From Boswellia sacra (Eukaryota; Streptophyta; Magnoliopsida; Sapindales; Burseraceae), in contig SNVD02010999.1 in NCBI GenBank assembly GCA_013180625.2, positions 372,001-436,000 on the forward strand: DNA of 64,000 nt. Direction: 5' to 3'. The notes under the pieces are model-generated. The model was not told where the DNA came from, did no database searches, and saw only the letters and a list, made by a program, of their open reading frames with translations. Positions 26,016 to 37,789 of the stretch are shown piece by piece (positions within the stretch are counted from its first letter, which is position 1; the number at the start of each line of letters is the position of its first letter). The position numbers and the translations under genes are program-made.

Positions 26016-29000
26016 GCTGCTCTATATGGTGTACTCAGTACTCTATACTAATTGAATGATAAGGGCAATGGAGAACATAGGAAACCCTTATAATTATCAC
26101 TTATATGTGTTTCATATAATCGATACTGAGAAGGTATTTAAAGACAGGTTGATTATGCGAGTACAGTAAACTTCAAATTGATTTCAGCATACAAGAAGCT
26201 GATACCTGACTTTCTGATGGATAGCATAGGATTGACAAGACATTAGCCATGCAAAAGTAGATACGTTTAAATCTGATTATAGCAATTGGGTTGGTGTTAG
26301 TAGGAAATGTGATAATTGAAATGCACCACAAAGCATGAGAAAAGAAAAACATTTGCAAGCCTTGAATGCTCACTACTGTTATCTTAGATGATTAGCATTA
26401 ATTAGAGTTTACTAAAATGTGATAAACAAAAGCTAAGTGACCTTCTTTGAAGGTAATGCATGTTAACTACAGTCAAATGGTTGTCCGGAATTTGTTTGTT
26501 GTTTACGGCTTATGATTAAAATTTTGGAATGACAAAAGGGATTGATTTGTAATCCAGAAGATTGGTAACACATCGTATGAAATGAGACTTCATTGTCTAT
26601 GTCTAGCTAGCCAACCGAAATTCTTGACTAATTATTTGCTATTCACAGGAAAAATAAAATAAAACTAATTAAATGAGAGACAAGTGAAAACAATACTTAA
26701 TTTGCTTAATTTGAATACTTGGTGGAGTTTTTTATTAAAAAAAATGAATAATATCGGAAATTTATATCGAAATTAGTGAATGTACATGCATTTGGTCTTG
26801 TTGTCTAATAACTACCAACAAAGCAAGGACTAAATGTGCAAGCGAATAGTATTGAAGGTGTACAATGAGAAACCCATTCTTGAGAAAGGAAAGAGCCTTA
26901 AGACTGGGCCGCCAAAGCCAAGTCTCGTGGCCATGTATGTATGTGGCACATGGGACTCATGGGCCCCTTTATGTTTGTGTACTTATATGTTAATTATTCT
27001 TAATTAATTGATATAAATCTACAAAATTTCATGGAATGCATATAAATGTACTGATTATGTCATGGAACGAAGGTATATATCTCTGTTTAGGTTTTTTTTT
27101 TTTTAGCACCTAAAAATTAAATAGTTAAAAAATATTAAACCAGGATAATAATAACTCAATATATAATGATAGATGTATATACGTAGGAACTTAGCACATG
27201 GACATGACTCTCTCACCTCTCCACTTGTTCGCTTACTTGATGACTCAAATAAGTCCCATTCAATCTTCAATCGATCACCAAGTGATAAATGATATCGATA
27301 TAGCAACTGATCAAATTTTTACTATCTTCAAAAACATGATAAAATAAACCTTCAACAAAAAGATTAGTAGAAATAATAAAATTACATCACATGGTATAAT
27401 ACTATAATTTATACTTATTACATGAATGTCACGACATTTAGGGGTGAAAATTCCTACAAATTATAAACAAATGAAGCATCTAAATGCTATGACATTGAGA
27501 AATAACATTGCGACCTAAAGTAGCATTACAAAGCCCAAATTGGGACTTGAAATTTAGCTTTAGATGTTCAAAAGTATATATGACGCATGACATTTAGAAT
27601 TAATGCAACATTCGATCTAACAGTAAATTAATATACAGTTTCCTAATATGATCAATCTAAACCACAACAATTATCTCAACATATGAATATAACTCAAGTA
27701 CAACTAATAAGATGAGGAAACGCGCTCCTACAACCAAAGATCCAATAATCAACATAGTCTTGAAGGTGCGAAAACAAATTAGTATAATACTCCCCTTTTT
27801 ATCATAAGATAGCCAAGGAAATTGATGCAGCCAATAGGGAAAGCAAAAAATAATGGAACACTTGGATGAAATTAATATGAAACAGACTGAATAACGAGCC
27901 TAAATCAAATAATAGAGAGCCTAAAAACCAACAACTTCCTAAGGAGATGACAAAAAGCTATAAATAACCAAGATGCGCATGCGTCAACTATTTACTCAAA
28001 AGATAAAAGTCAAGCACGATCATTTAACATAAGTCTATATATCTACTAGCTAGTTCCACAGGGCCTCTTTGGTGGTGGAGGAGCAAGTGCTGCGATAGCA
28101 CCAGTAATCAAAACAGCTAATGAAACAGCAAATGGAGTAGGAACAATCTTCCTCTTCTTATTAATTTGTAGCAGATGAGGAAGCACCGCTAGATTTCTTA
28201 GTTGTTGTTGATGGAGTTGGCGAAGAGGGTTGCATATTAAAGGGTGTTATCGGATCGACATAGTGGTGTTTTAGAATAACTAAGATCATCATTGCAATAT
28301 TCCTTTTCATCCTTATCATTTTCATGTTCTTCATATCATCATCAACATTTTCATCACCATCGTTTTCATCATTTGCATAATTGCATTACCACCTAATTCT
28401 GCCTCATCAGATTCATTATTAACAGCTTGTGATGATGAAGGATTATTTCTACTTTTCTGATCAATTAACTTTTCAAACCACTCTAGTCTATTACCAATTC
28501 CTTTTGGTTTCTATATTTAGATAGCCATATTAGTTTGAGAGGAAGTAGTTATATTTGCAAACAAAGTCCTTGGCAAAATGTTTGTTAAGTCCTTTTGGTT
28601 TCAGTTATATTTACACTATGTTAAGTCCTTGGCAAAATGTTTGTCGAGCAAAATTGGGCTGATCCCCCCTAAATATTTCACCAAAATTCCTTGTAACTAT
28701 GAAAAATTCCTTGGTAAAAGCATTGGATCAGATAACTTGACTCTTGGAGCATTAGAATAATAATTTTATAAACTTTTACTACTCCTTGAGAAACAAGTAT
28801 AGAAAAAAAAATTAATAAAGGAAAAGTTAATTTTCTCACTTCACCACGGCATTCCTAATTAACAATGATATTATTGATCCTTTCAAATTGGATGGTCGAA
28901 ATATGAGCAGTTTTGTTTTACATAAATTTGAAATGATCTTTCCACAATCATATAATGTCCAATAAGAATACGGAAAACAAATTTGGGATGATTTTTCCAA

Positions 29001-30311
29001 AAACATGTAGTCACTATCATACGTCCAATAAGAATGGAAAGTCTGTTTGCATATAATACGATTCTAGCTTTTAAGCTTAAGAAATTAACGGACGTTCATT
29101 GTTGGTTTCATCATAGGGGTATTTGAGATGTGTCATTGCAGTACAAGTAAATAAACAGTCAAGTAAATAGCCTCCATCTAAAGAGTGGAATAGTAAGTCA
29201 AATATTACATAAGTAATATTTTGTTGAATGTGCCCTATCTCGATCCTTCGATTATTCTTCTTCTCCAAAAACAGATCAAATGGAAAACAATGAAGAGAAG
29301 TAATGGACAAAGACTGAACTAATGATGAAAAAAATAAATTGCTTTATTTTTTAACTAACTCTCAACAAAAAATGAAACTAAGACTTTGCATTACACGATC
29401 GACGGATAAAATAAGCAAAACTAATCCATCAAATAACATCAGCAAAACATATACCATATTTTATGTTGGTGGCGTTAGGGAACAATAATAACTAATTTTG
29501 CATAATCTGAGGTATGTAGGCAACATTATTAATTTAATTTTGCATATCTTCATAATGCCACATCAAATTACCTTTGTGAGGGGACACAATAACGACGGCA
29601 GGTGAGGCCGTAGACAAGTAAGGCATTTGGCAAGGATTTGTCTTAATTAGTATAATGTCACGAGCTTGGAGTTTAGCGCAGCTTGCTCGTGCGGCACTTA
29701 GGCAACTTGAACCCGAAGTTGCTAAGTAAGCCTTACGGATAGCTTGCTTCGCTTAAGGAAGAAGCTTGTGGACCGTTGAGCTGCCACTAGCTAGAATTTC
29801 CGAAAGGTGGGCTTGGATTAGGCCAAGCCTTGTGTGATTGGGCCAACTCTAGCTTGTAACTTGGCGGGCCGTAACAATAAGCCTCTTATCTGAGTCCGCA
29901 TTTGGTATTAAAAAATTAATTTTCCCTTCTAAGTTTTGTAACTTATAAATCATGTTTATTGTTTTAAATAACTTATTTTTTATAGTCATTTGAAAAAAAT
30001 GGAATATCTCCTCCATATCTTAGGCATTTTCATCCAAATTTTTAGTGAAAATTTTCCACTGTTTAAAATAGGTGTTATATATTTAAAGTGAAAATTTTGG
30101 AAAATAAACAAAAGGGAATCACTCAAGTCTTATATCTATCAATATTTAAGTGATAAGTGGTCTAAACAAACAGTGAGTGATTTTATTTTTTGTTTGTTTT
30201 TTAAATTTATGATTTTTTATTAAGTGATATACCACTTATTCTATAAAAAAAAAATCTTAAATTTGAATGGAAAAAAAATATGTAGATAATGTTTCAAATT
30301 TTTGTTTCACA

Positions 30312-30348
30312 AATATGCATATAATTGATTAAATGATATATTTTATAA

Positions 30349-30399
<51 letters not shown>

Positions 30400-30440
30400 T
30401 GATTAAATGATATATTTTATAAGACATATATATATATATA
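30312..30440. repeat. AC/AT compound microsatellite with duplicated flank
   Basis: A 29-base flank beginning ATTGATTAAATGATATATTT precedes an (AC)n(AT)n tract (about 30350-30398). The same flank then recurs at about 30399-30428, followed by a second (AT)n run. Confidence 0.85.
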
Positions 30441-30557
30441 TAAAATTCTGCACTTTATACCAGCAATTATAGAACTAATTAATTATTATTATTAAATATA
30501 ATAATGATGAAGTTAATGTTGTCGGTTGGCCCATATATACGTATATTTAAGGATAAT

Positions 30558-30755
30558 AGTGTTAAACTTACAACCAAAATATAATTTAAAGTCTACAACC
30601 TGATGTGACAGTCTAAACAATAAATCCTACTGAAGATGTAATCTCCTTCATTTTTTTCTTCTCTAATGAATTTTTATCATGTATACTATCATGTCAAATT
30701 GTGGACTTTGAATTGTATTTATGATTTGAGTCTCGTAGTACTACTGATTTTAGTA
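30558..30755. mobile_element. MITE-like element of about 200 bp
   Basis: The left end (TAGTGTTAAACTTACAACC, then AATTTAAAGTCTACAACC and TGTGACA) pairs imperfectly with the reverse complement of the right end (TAGTACTACGAGACTCAAA, then AATTCAAAGTCCACAATT and TGACATGA). No coding capacity is present. Boundaries are approximate. Confidence 0.55.
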
Positions 30756-32639
30756 AACAGTTATTCAAATAAACTCTCTCATCACGCAATTTCGGTGCAG
30801 GGCCAGCGGTGTCAAGTTAAGAAAATTACATTAAGATAAGACTTGTCAATTGTGATTATAACTGAGGCATAAACTACTTATATATTTTCCTCAATCAATA
30901 GCGATTGAAACTGGATTCATGATGCGTGTGCCTGGGAGAGATCAACTTAATAGTCAAATCATATAGCGATTTGTGTATCTCCATCTCGTTGATAATATTC
31001 CAATAGACTATATAAATAATACATACTTCCTATAGTATCAATGTTGATTTCCTAGCTATATATGTATATAAAGGAGTTGATTACCAATTGTGCAGCAATT
31101 AATAATGTAGAAAGGCTTTTCGCTATCACAAGGTGCGACTCTTCTCTTACATCATTTAACTATAGTGATAGTACTTTCCAACTTTCCTGTGCTAACCAAA
31201 CAGGAATAATGAAGAGAAAAGCAAGCCTGTGAGCTAGTGCCCTCGGCCAGCAAGCTAGATACTTTAATTTCTTTTATTTCCTTCGTTCATGTTTTTTCCT
31301 CGGTGTCTGATCAACTTGCTCCTCCCCAATTAAATACGTCACCAAAGATAGCTAGCTCCCCTACCACATTAATTACCTGAAACTTAAACTAGAATAAAAA
31401 TTGTTCACATAAATATTTTATGTTACACTCGGAGAAATATTTGTTAACAACACTCTCTTATACATTCTTTTCATTTGCGGTTATTATCCTCTTCTCGTAT
31501 TGAACGTTACAGAACTTAGGAAGAAACAAAAAGTCTGCAATTGCATTTTAACCATGATGATCTGGCTTGAAGTAGTGGAATATAAATGAGGGTATATTGT
31601 AAGCAATTCATGTTAGAAGCAAGATTAGATCGACCAGTACGTCTGGTTCTCTGTACATATAACATAGAGTGAAAAGTTAGGAGGTAGTTGAAAGCACACC
31701 TAACAAATTTAAGGCTTGTTTCTCTATTTTTATCAAAATTATTTACTCCGAAGAAAAAAAAATAAACATATATACCATGTGCGTGATTAAGCCATACCTT
31801 CTCAATTCTCATCTTCTGATTATTATTTTAATTTATGGAACAAATTCATTGAATAAATATACACGTAAAGCACGGCATTTCAATACAATTATGCAAAATC
31901 TTGCAAGATAGACATTGAATTGAACTCTTCCTTCTACATTACTTGAAAACTCAACTGGGTTAATTTCTTGTTTTATTTGGAGTTTCAGATTTTTGGTAAT
32001 AGTCTAATGTATTGGGAAATGACAGCTGGTGCCATATAAGTTCCAGGTCTACATCTCTTATTAATTAAGAGTTCATGTTTGACGGGGAAAAGGTTGAATC
32101 CAAGAGCATTAATAATAGAACTAGGCATAGTCCATATATATATATATAGATATATATATATGGACAATTCTACAGTACTAGATTATAATTTCGCTGTTGA
32201 AAATTAAACACGGACAAGTGCAACGCAATTAATTAAAGGGTCCAAAATATCATCATAAAGCCAGATTAGTAAATGTTGATCAAGATTCTAATAATCGAAA
32301 CAAAAATTGATGATGTACATGGTCACCAAATTTCAATATGACACTGAATGTAGTAATTTTCTGAAGATTTTATTTTTCTTCTGATTGAATACTTTGATCT
32401 AAGTAATTATCAGGTAATCAATACTTAAATGATTAGTTAACATCTTTGTTCCTTTTTGTTATCAATTATCGACAATACACCTCATTGGTATCGATCAGTA
32501 ATAAATTTATTTATTAATTTCTTTCGTTCTTTATTTTATGCATTCGCCGTACTTAGTAGTAAATGCCTCTGATAGAGCCATCAATACATGGATAAGTTGT
32601 TGAACCAAACTCATTCACTTCACTCACCCCTTCATCTGC

Positions 32640-32646
32640 TATAAAA
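32640..32646 (+). promoter_or_regulatory. TATA box of the CYP77A-like gene
   Basis: TATAAAA overlaps the first possible ATG of the P450 ORF (32646). A plant TATA box usually lies about 30 bp upstream of the transcription start, so transcription would begin near 32670. The first ATG in the mRNA would then be 32718. Confidence 0.6.
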
Positions 32647-32717
32647 TGAATATGCCCCTCACACCCTCCATTGCACTTGCTAATTTCAGCTCCATTTCCG
32701 TTCTCTCAAACATATAT

Positions 32718-34235
32718 ATGGAGTTGATTGACATCCTTATCATCTTTTCAGCTATTATTTTTCTTCGCTTGTGGTGGCGACGCTGGTCTACCACTGGTGG
32801 CGGCCCCAGGAACCTACCACCAGGTCCGCCGGGATGGCCTCTCGTTGGAAACCTGTTCCAAGTCATCCTCCAACGTCGCCATTTCATCTTTGTAGTACGT
32901 GATTTACGTAAAAAGTATGGTCCAATATTCACCATGCAGATGGGTCAACGTACTATGATTATTGTCACAAGCTCTCAGCTCATCCATGAAGCTCTTGTCC
33001 AAAGAGGACCAGCATTTGCCTCCCGCCCGCCAGATTCTCCGATCAGGCTCCTGTTCAGCGTCGGCAAATGCGCTATAAACTCGGCTGAATACGGGCCTCT
33101 GTGGAGAACCCTAAGGAGAAACTTTGTTACGGAGTTAATAACCCCTACGAGGGTCAGGCAATGCAGCTGGATACGAAAATGGGCAATGGAATACCACATG
33201 AAAAGGATCAAGAACGAGGCTGCCGAGAATGGCTTCATTGAGGTAATGAGTAACTGCAGGCTCACGATATGCAGCATCTTGATCTGTTTGTGCTTTGGTG
33301 CAAAGATCTCCGAAGAACGGATCAAGAATATCGAAAGCATTCTTAAAGATGTAATGCTGATAACATCGCCACAACTCCCAGATTTCCTTCCGGTTTTCAC
33401 TCCATTATTTCGCCGCCAACTGAAAGAAGCCAAAGAGCTAAGGAAGAGACAAATGGACTGCCTGGTCCCTCTAATAAGGAACAGAAAAGCTTTTGTGCAG
33501 AAAGGTGAAAACCCTAACTCGGAGATGGTGAGTCCAGTTGGTGCAGCTTATGTCGACTCGCTGTTTAGTCTTCAACCAACCGGTAGAGGGCAGCTAGGAG
33601 ATGCAGAGATCGTGACATTGTGCTCAGAAGTGATCAGTGCCGGCACTGACACTAGTGCAACCACCGTTGAGTGGGCTCTGCTTCACTTGGTGCTCAACCA
33701 AGAGATTCAAGAAAAATTATACAAGGAAATCGTTGCCGTTATAGGGAAAGATCAGCTCGTCCAAGAAGAACATGTTGAGAAGATGCATTATCTTGATGCC
33801 ATCGTTAAAGAAACTCTCCGGCGACACCCGCCGGGACATTTTCTACTATCACACGCCGCTGTAGAGGACACTGAGCTCGGTGGCTATGCGATCCCGGCGG
33901 GTGCATACGTGGAATTTTATACTGCATGGGTGACTGAGGATCCGGAACTGTGGTCGGATCCTGCAGAGTTCCGGCCCGAGAGATTCTTGGATGGTGATGG
34001 GGTTGGTGTGGATGTGACAGGGACTCGTGGAGTGAAGATGGTGCCATTTGGGGCTGGCAGGAGGATCTGCCCGGCTTGGAGTCTGGGAATCTTGCATATC
34101 AATTTGCTGCTGGCTAGGATGGTGCATGCTTTCAAGTGGTTGCCGGTTGCAGGCGCTCCACCCGACCCGACTGAAACTTATGCTTTCACAGTTGTCATGA
34201 AGAGTCCCCTCAAGGCTGTTATATTTCCTAGATAA
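32718..34235 (+). CDS. Cytochrome P450, CYP77A-like
   Basis: An intronless ORF. It is open from ATG 32646 (529 codons), but Met25 at 32718 (MELIDILIIFSAIIF) is preferred because a TATA box overlaps the upstream ATG. This gives 505 aa, normal for CYP77. A membrane anchor is followed by the proline hinge PPGPPGWPLVGN. The I-helix AGTDTSATTVEW, ExxR in KETLRRHPP, FRPERF and the heme loop FGAGRRICPAW (ligand Cys encoded at 34068-34070) are all present. The heme loop has Ala where the consensus FxxGxRxCxG has Gly. CYP77A enzymes are ER-bound fatty-acid hydroxylases or epoxidases linked to cutin synthesis; that role here is inferred from family resemblance (the YAFTVVMKSPLKA ending and single-exon structure). 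Overlapping reverse-strand ORFs are shadows. Confidence 0.93.
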   Translation: MELIDILIIFSAIIFLRLWWRRWSTTGGGPRNLPPGPPGWPLVGNLFQVILQRRHFIFVVRDLRKKYGPIFTMQMGQRTMIIVTSSQLIHEALVQRGPAFASRPPDSPIRLLFSVGKCAINSAEYGPLWRTLRRNFVTELITPTRVRQCSWIRKWAMEYHMKRIKNEAAENGFIEVMSNCRLTICSILICLCFGAKISEERIKNIESILKDVMLITSPQLPDFLPVFTPLFRRQLKEAKELRKRQMDCLVPLIRNRKAFVQKGENPNSEMVSPVGAAYVDSLFSLQPTGRGQLGDAEIVTLCSEVISAGTDTSATTVEWALLHLVLNQEIQEKLYKEIVAVIGKDQLVQEEHVEKMHYLDAIVKETLRRHPPGHFLLSHAAVEDTELGGYAIPAGAYVEFYTAWVTEDPELWSDPAEFRPERFLDGDGVGVDVTGTRGVKMVPFGAGRRICPAWSLGILHINLLLARMVHAFKWLPVAGAPPDPTETYAFTVVMKSPLKAVIFPR

Positions 34236-37200
34236 GATAAGATGATAAACCCAACCTGTTGAATTTGAATTATGCCACCATACATATTATTAATTGCTTA
34301 GAATCTTCTGTTCTTACGTTGATTAATATATATATATATCTACATATAAGTAATTTGTGGATTTTGATAATTTTAATATTGTACTAGTCATTTTCAGGTG
34401 TGTTTCCATATTTTTGCTATTGCAAGCATTGACGTAATGTTTCTTCTATTTTAGTGTCCGGTTGATAGAAGATCGATACAGGTGATTTAACCCGTTCAAT
34501 TCGATCGATATTAATGATTTGTTTACTTTAATGTGTTAAGGATGCCTAAAAAATTAAATTAAATATGTGTGTGTGTTTCGGTTAAAGTACACTTTGATTT
34601 AGCATAATTCATTACCCGGCATGATATATCCTTGTTTTAGCCAAATTAATTTATATATAGTTAGTTTTTAATTTAGTGGTAACCTTAGTTTATCAAAAGC
34701 TTTCCAATGTAAATTTCAATATATATGTCATGGTATATATACTTGCAATTGCAACAACAATTATATTTATATATATAACAACTTGATTCCTTTTCGGATC
34801 AAGTATGCTGCAATCTTTGGTGAAATAATTGGTTTAAATATATATATATATATATAAACAAGATGACAAGAAAGTGAAAGCACTCCCAGAAGATCACGAT
34901 CCTTGTCTTCCAATTAGGCAATAATGGAATTGATTACTAACTAACTTGATAATTAAAGAGTTGAATCTATTAATCTACTCATATCTATGTGACACTATTG
35001 AATAATCATGTCATAAACATTAATGAATATAATTAATATTTGAAATTCATTCATCCAATCAAATTAATTATGACACATATTACTCATAATTAAAACCATT
35101 AGTTATTAGCCCAAAAATTAATGGTGGCAAACTTCTGTTTTGCAACTATAAACCGAAGCTGGCATTATCGATCAATATATAATCAATTATCAACTAGCAT
35201 TAGATGGTTTTTGTCATTGTCCCAACTTACAGGACATTAATATACTAATTAATTAATTACTCTATCTCTTAGAAAAACGATGGCCACATAGTGATATATG
35301 CCGAGTTTCCATACAGGTACGTCCATTTGTAAACTCAACTGACTGGCCATTACTGCCTTGCCGATTGGCTTTTAATGCTTGGTAGTTTAGAAAATGAATG
35401 ATCTGAGCGTGAGTAGCCAGGGTTCATGTGCATCCTCACACATCCCCCATTTCACTCAATGAATTTTAATACATTCGTTTCCTGTATTAATATTTTTCTA
35501 ATAGTTTGTGGTGAGAGATGTTGCAATTTTATATGACTGTATTCAATAGTATTTTATTATAAAATTAGTAAGTTATATGCATAAATTAATGGAATATATA
35601 TATACACACACACACACGTTGTAATGAATATTATTCATGACTTTCATCTAACTTTACCAACGTAGGAGACTGATCCATCTTAGTTTTTCAAAATATATAG
35701 AAATAATACTGGGAATAAAAGAAAAGAAGAAACGTTTGAATTGAAAATATTAATAGCACACCGTCTAAATGGGCACAGCACATTTAATTTCTAGGTCGCT
35801 CCGCAAGCCTCTTTACAGTAAGACATTAATATTTATTAAATTAAAAAAATACATTTGTGTAGTTGTGAGCTTCAAATATTAGTACTAGTATATATGTGTA
35901 TTGTGTAAGTAGGAAACATATATAGTCTAGCTTTAAACATGATCAATATTCGGTAACATCTTTGGCTACCCTGGTCTCCATTAAATGTTATGTTGTTATG
36001 TATAAAATATAAAACATAAGAATCAATTATTTAAGAATATTTTGTTGTGTCAAGTTATACAAAATTAATTATATATCTAATGTTAATTAATGTTACTCTT
36101 CTACACAAAATTATTATTCAATAAGACACAGATAGACCTCCTTGCCCAGCATTAAACCCAAGGAGATGCATTTTTAAGCAATATCCAACCAACAATTCTT
36201 GCCAGCTTGCTATTAAAGTTAATAGTTAGAGCTTCATTGCCATTAATTGCAGCAGAAAATTCAATGACAATAATTAGACCCTACAACTTGGAATTCGATA
36301 ATTATTTTGTAATACATATCTGTTAATTAATATCATCACTTGCACTAACTAATAATTGATGTAGTGGAATAATATCGATTTATTAATATCACATAAATAA
36401 TAAAATTGCCTAATAAGATATAAAATCGACCACTGTATTGCTTAACATCCAAAGCTAAAATATATGCCTATTTTATAATTGTTGGAAATGAAAGGTATAA
36501 AGTAAGCCTGCGAATGTGAAACCTGTACTATTAGTCGGGCATTGATGAATAGGTGAAATGCTTTAGTAGGTGAATCAGCTGATGATGGGACGTGGCAGAT
36601 CAGTTAATGTTGTAACATGTCTGTGTAACATGACATATGCTTATTTTGGTTATAAAAAATCTGAATATAATCTTGTAACATGTCTTGACATATGGCCCAT
36701 GCGTCAAAGGGTTTGTCTGCTGCATTTATTGCTATAAATTGAGGTTCTTATTCCATATGTTGGACCTATTGCATATATGGAGACCACTTTAACGTTGGAA
36801 CTTTGGATTATACAAGAATTTGTGAAGATAACGTTGTCTTCGTTTTTTAGGCCACACGTATATTTATGTGATCAGTTAAAGATTTGAAAGAAAGTATATA
36901 TATATATATATGCTTAGTTAATTAATTATGTGCCTTATTGAAGAAGTTGTTGATAGTCGATTTATTTTGTTTAGAGAAAAAAAGTCCAAACCGTTAAAGG
37001 AGCTTAAATGTAAATTTGTGGTGCGGAAGGATTAAAGAAGTATGATAAATTCTGTTTTCTAAAATATCACACTTGAAGCCCATTTGGAGGGTTTTGATCC
37101 ATAGAGAATATTTTAAATAACAAGGATGATAAATTAACTTGTTTGAATTCATTTTAAATATGATTATTATCTTTAAAGAATAATTATATATATATACAAT

Positions 37201-37789
37201 TATCTTGATTTCTAAAATATCTAAGAAGATAATTAATTATTTAGCTTTTTTCAAAATGATATTATTATCAAAAAAGGAATAATTATCCACAAAAATAATT
37301 ATTATTTTAAAAGATATTTTCTCTTAAATTTGAATGAAATTTTTTTTTTTAAATTTTAAAGAGAGGGATAAAGAGGAGATTCTAAAGGAGTGAAGAATAT
37401 AAATAAGGAAGTAAGGATCTAAGGTTGGCGTTAAGAATTCTTTGAAGGAAACAAAGTCAATATCATACTTCCCTACTCCCACACCACAACAATGCAAAAG
37501 TCTATGTTCTCTGTTTGATTATTTATTTGTAATTCTATCCTTTCTTTGCCTCTTTGTTCATCATTTTGTAGGATTGTTAGTCATACAAGGCTGCAACACA
37601 ATTTTATCTAGAGAATTCCTAAGAAATTGTGAGTTTGTTTTTCCCGGATTTATAGTAGAGAGGCAAATACAAGGAGAAAACTCAAGTCCTGAGATTATGC
37701 CATGTGTTAACTACAGATTTTGCCTCTACATTTTTGGTAACTCCATTGGAGAGCTCAAACTAGAATCTTGATATGGCTAAATCACAAAA
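34236..37789. other. Intergenic, AT-rich, with possible LTR remains
   Basis: No gene was recognised. A weak MITE-like palindrome lies at about 34965-35105, with ends resembling the 9636-9839 element. From TGTTGG at 36480 onward the sequence has a plausible LTR character (a TATAAATTG box at about 36732) and runs into the decayed gypsy element. I could not find a matching right LTR, so this is only a candidate 5' LTR. Confidence 0.35.

Larger units (their letters stand above)
26016..32639. other. 6.6-kb intergenic region with repeats, no gene recognised
   Basis: AT-rich DNA. About 28060-28560, read on the minus strand, has short open stretches (for example NRLEWFEKLIDQKSRNN and a Ser/Thr-rich stretch) broken by stops. 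It may be a dead transposon gene but I cannot assign it. A less AT-rich block at about 29580-29880 differs from its flanks. A 22-base string, AAGTCCTTGGCAAAATGTTT plus GT, occurs at about 28566 and again at about 28622. Microsatellites and a MITE are listed separately. Confidence 0.5.

Noticed and set aside
28050..28580. Possible minus-strand gene with Ser/Thr-rich and acidic stretches
   Set aside because: Broken by stops in all frames and matches no family I can name; left as intergenic.
32646..32717. First ATG of the P450 ORF as the start
   Set aside because: It overlaps the TATA box; Met25 begins a normal membrane anchor and gives the usual length.
32975..34135. Several minus-strand ORFs within the P450 gene
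   Set aside because: Antisense shadows of a complete, motif-rich P450 coding sequence.
36480..37760. 5' LTR of the Tat-like element
   Set aside because: Plausible TG start and TATA-like box, but no matching 3' LTR, primer site or target duplication could be shown; kept only as a candidate in the intergenic note.
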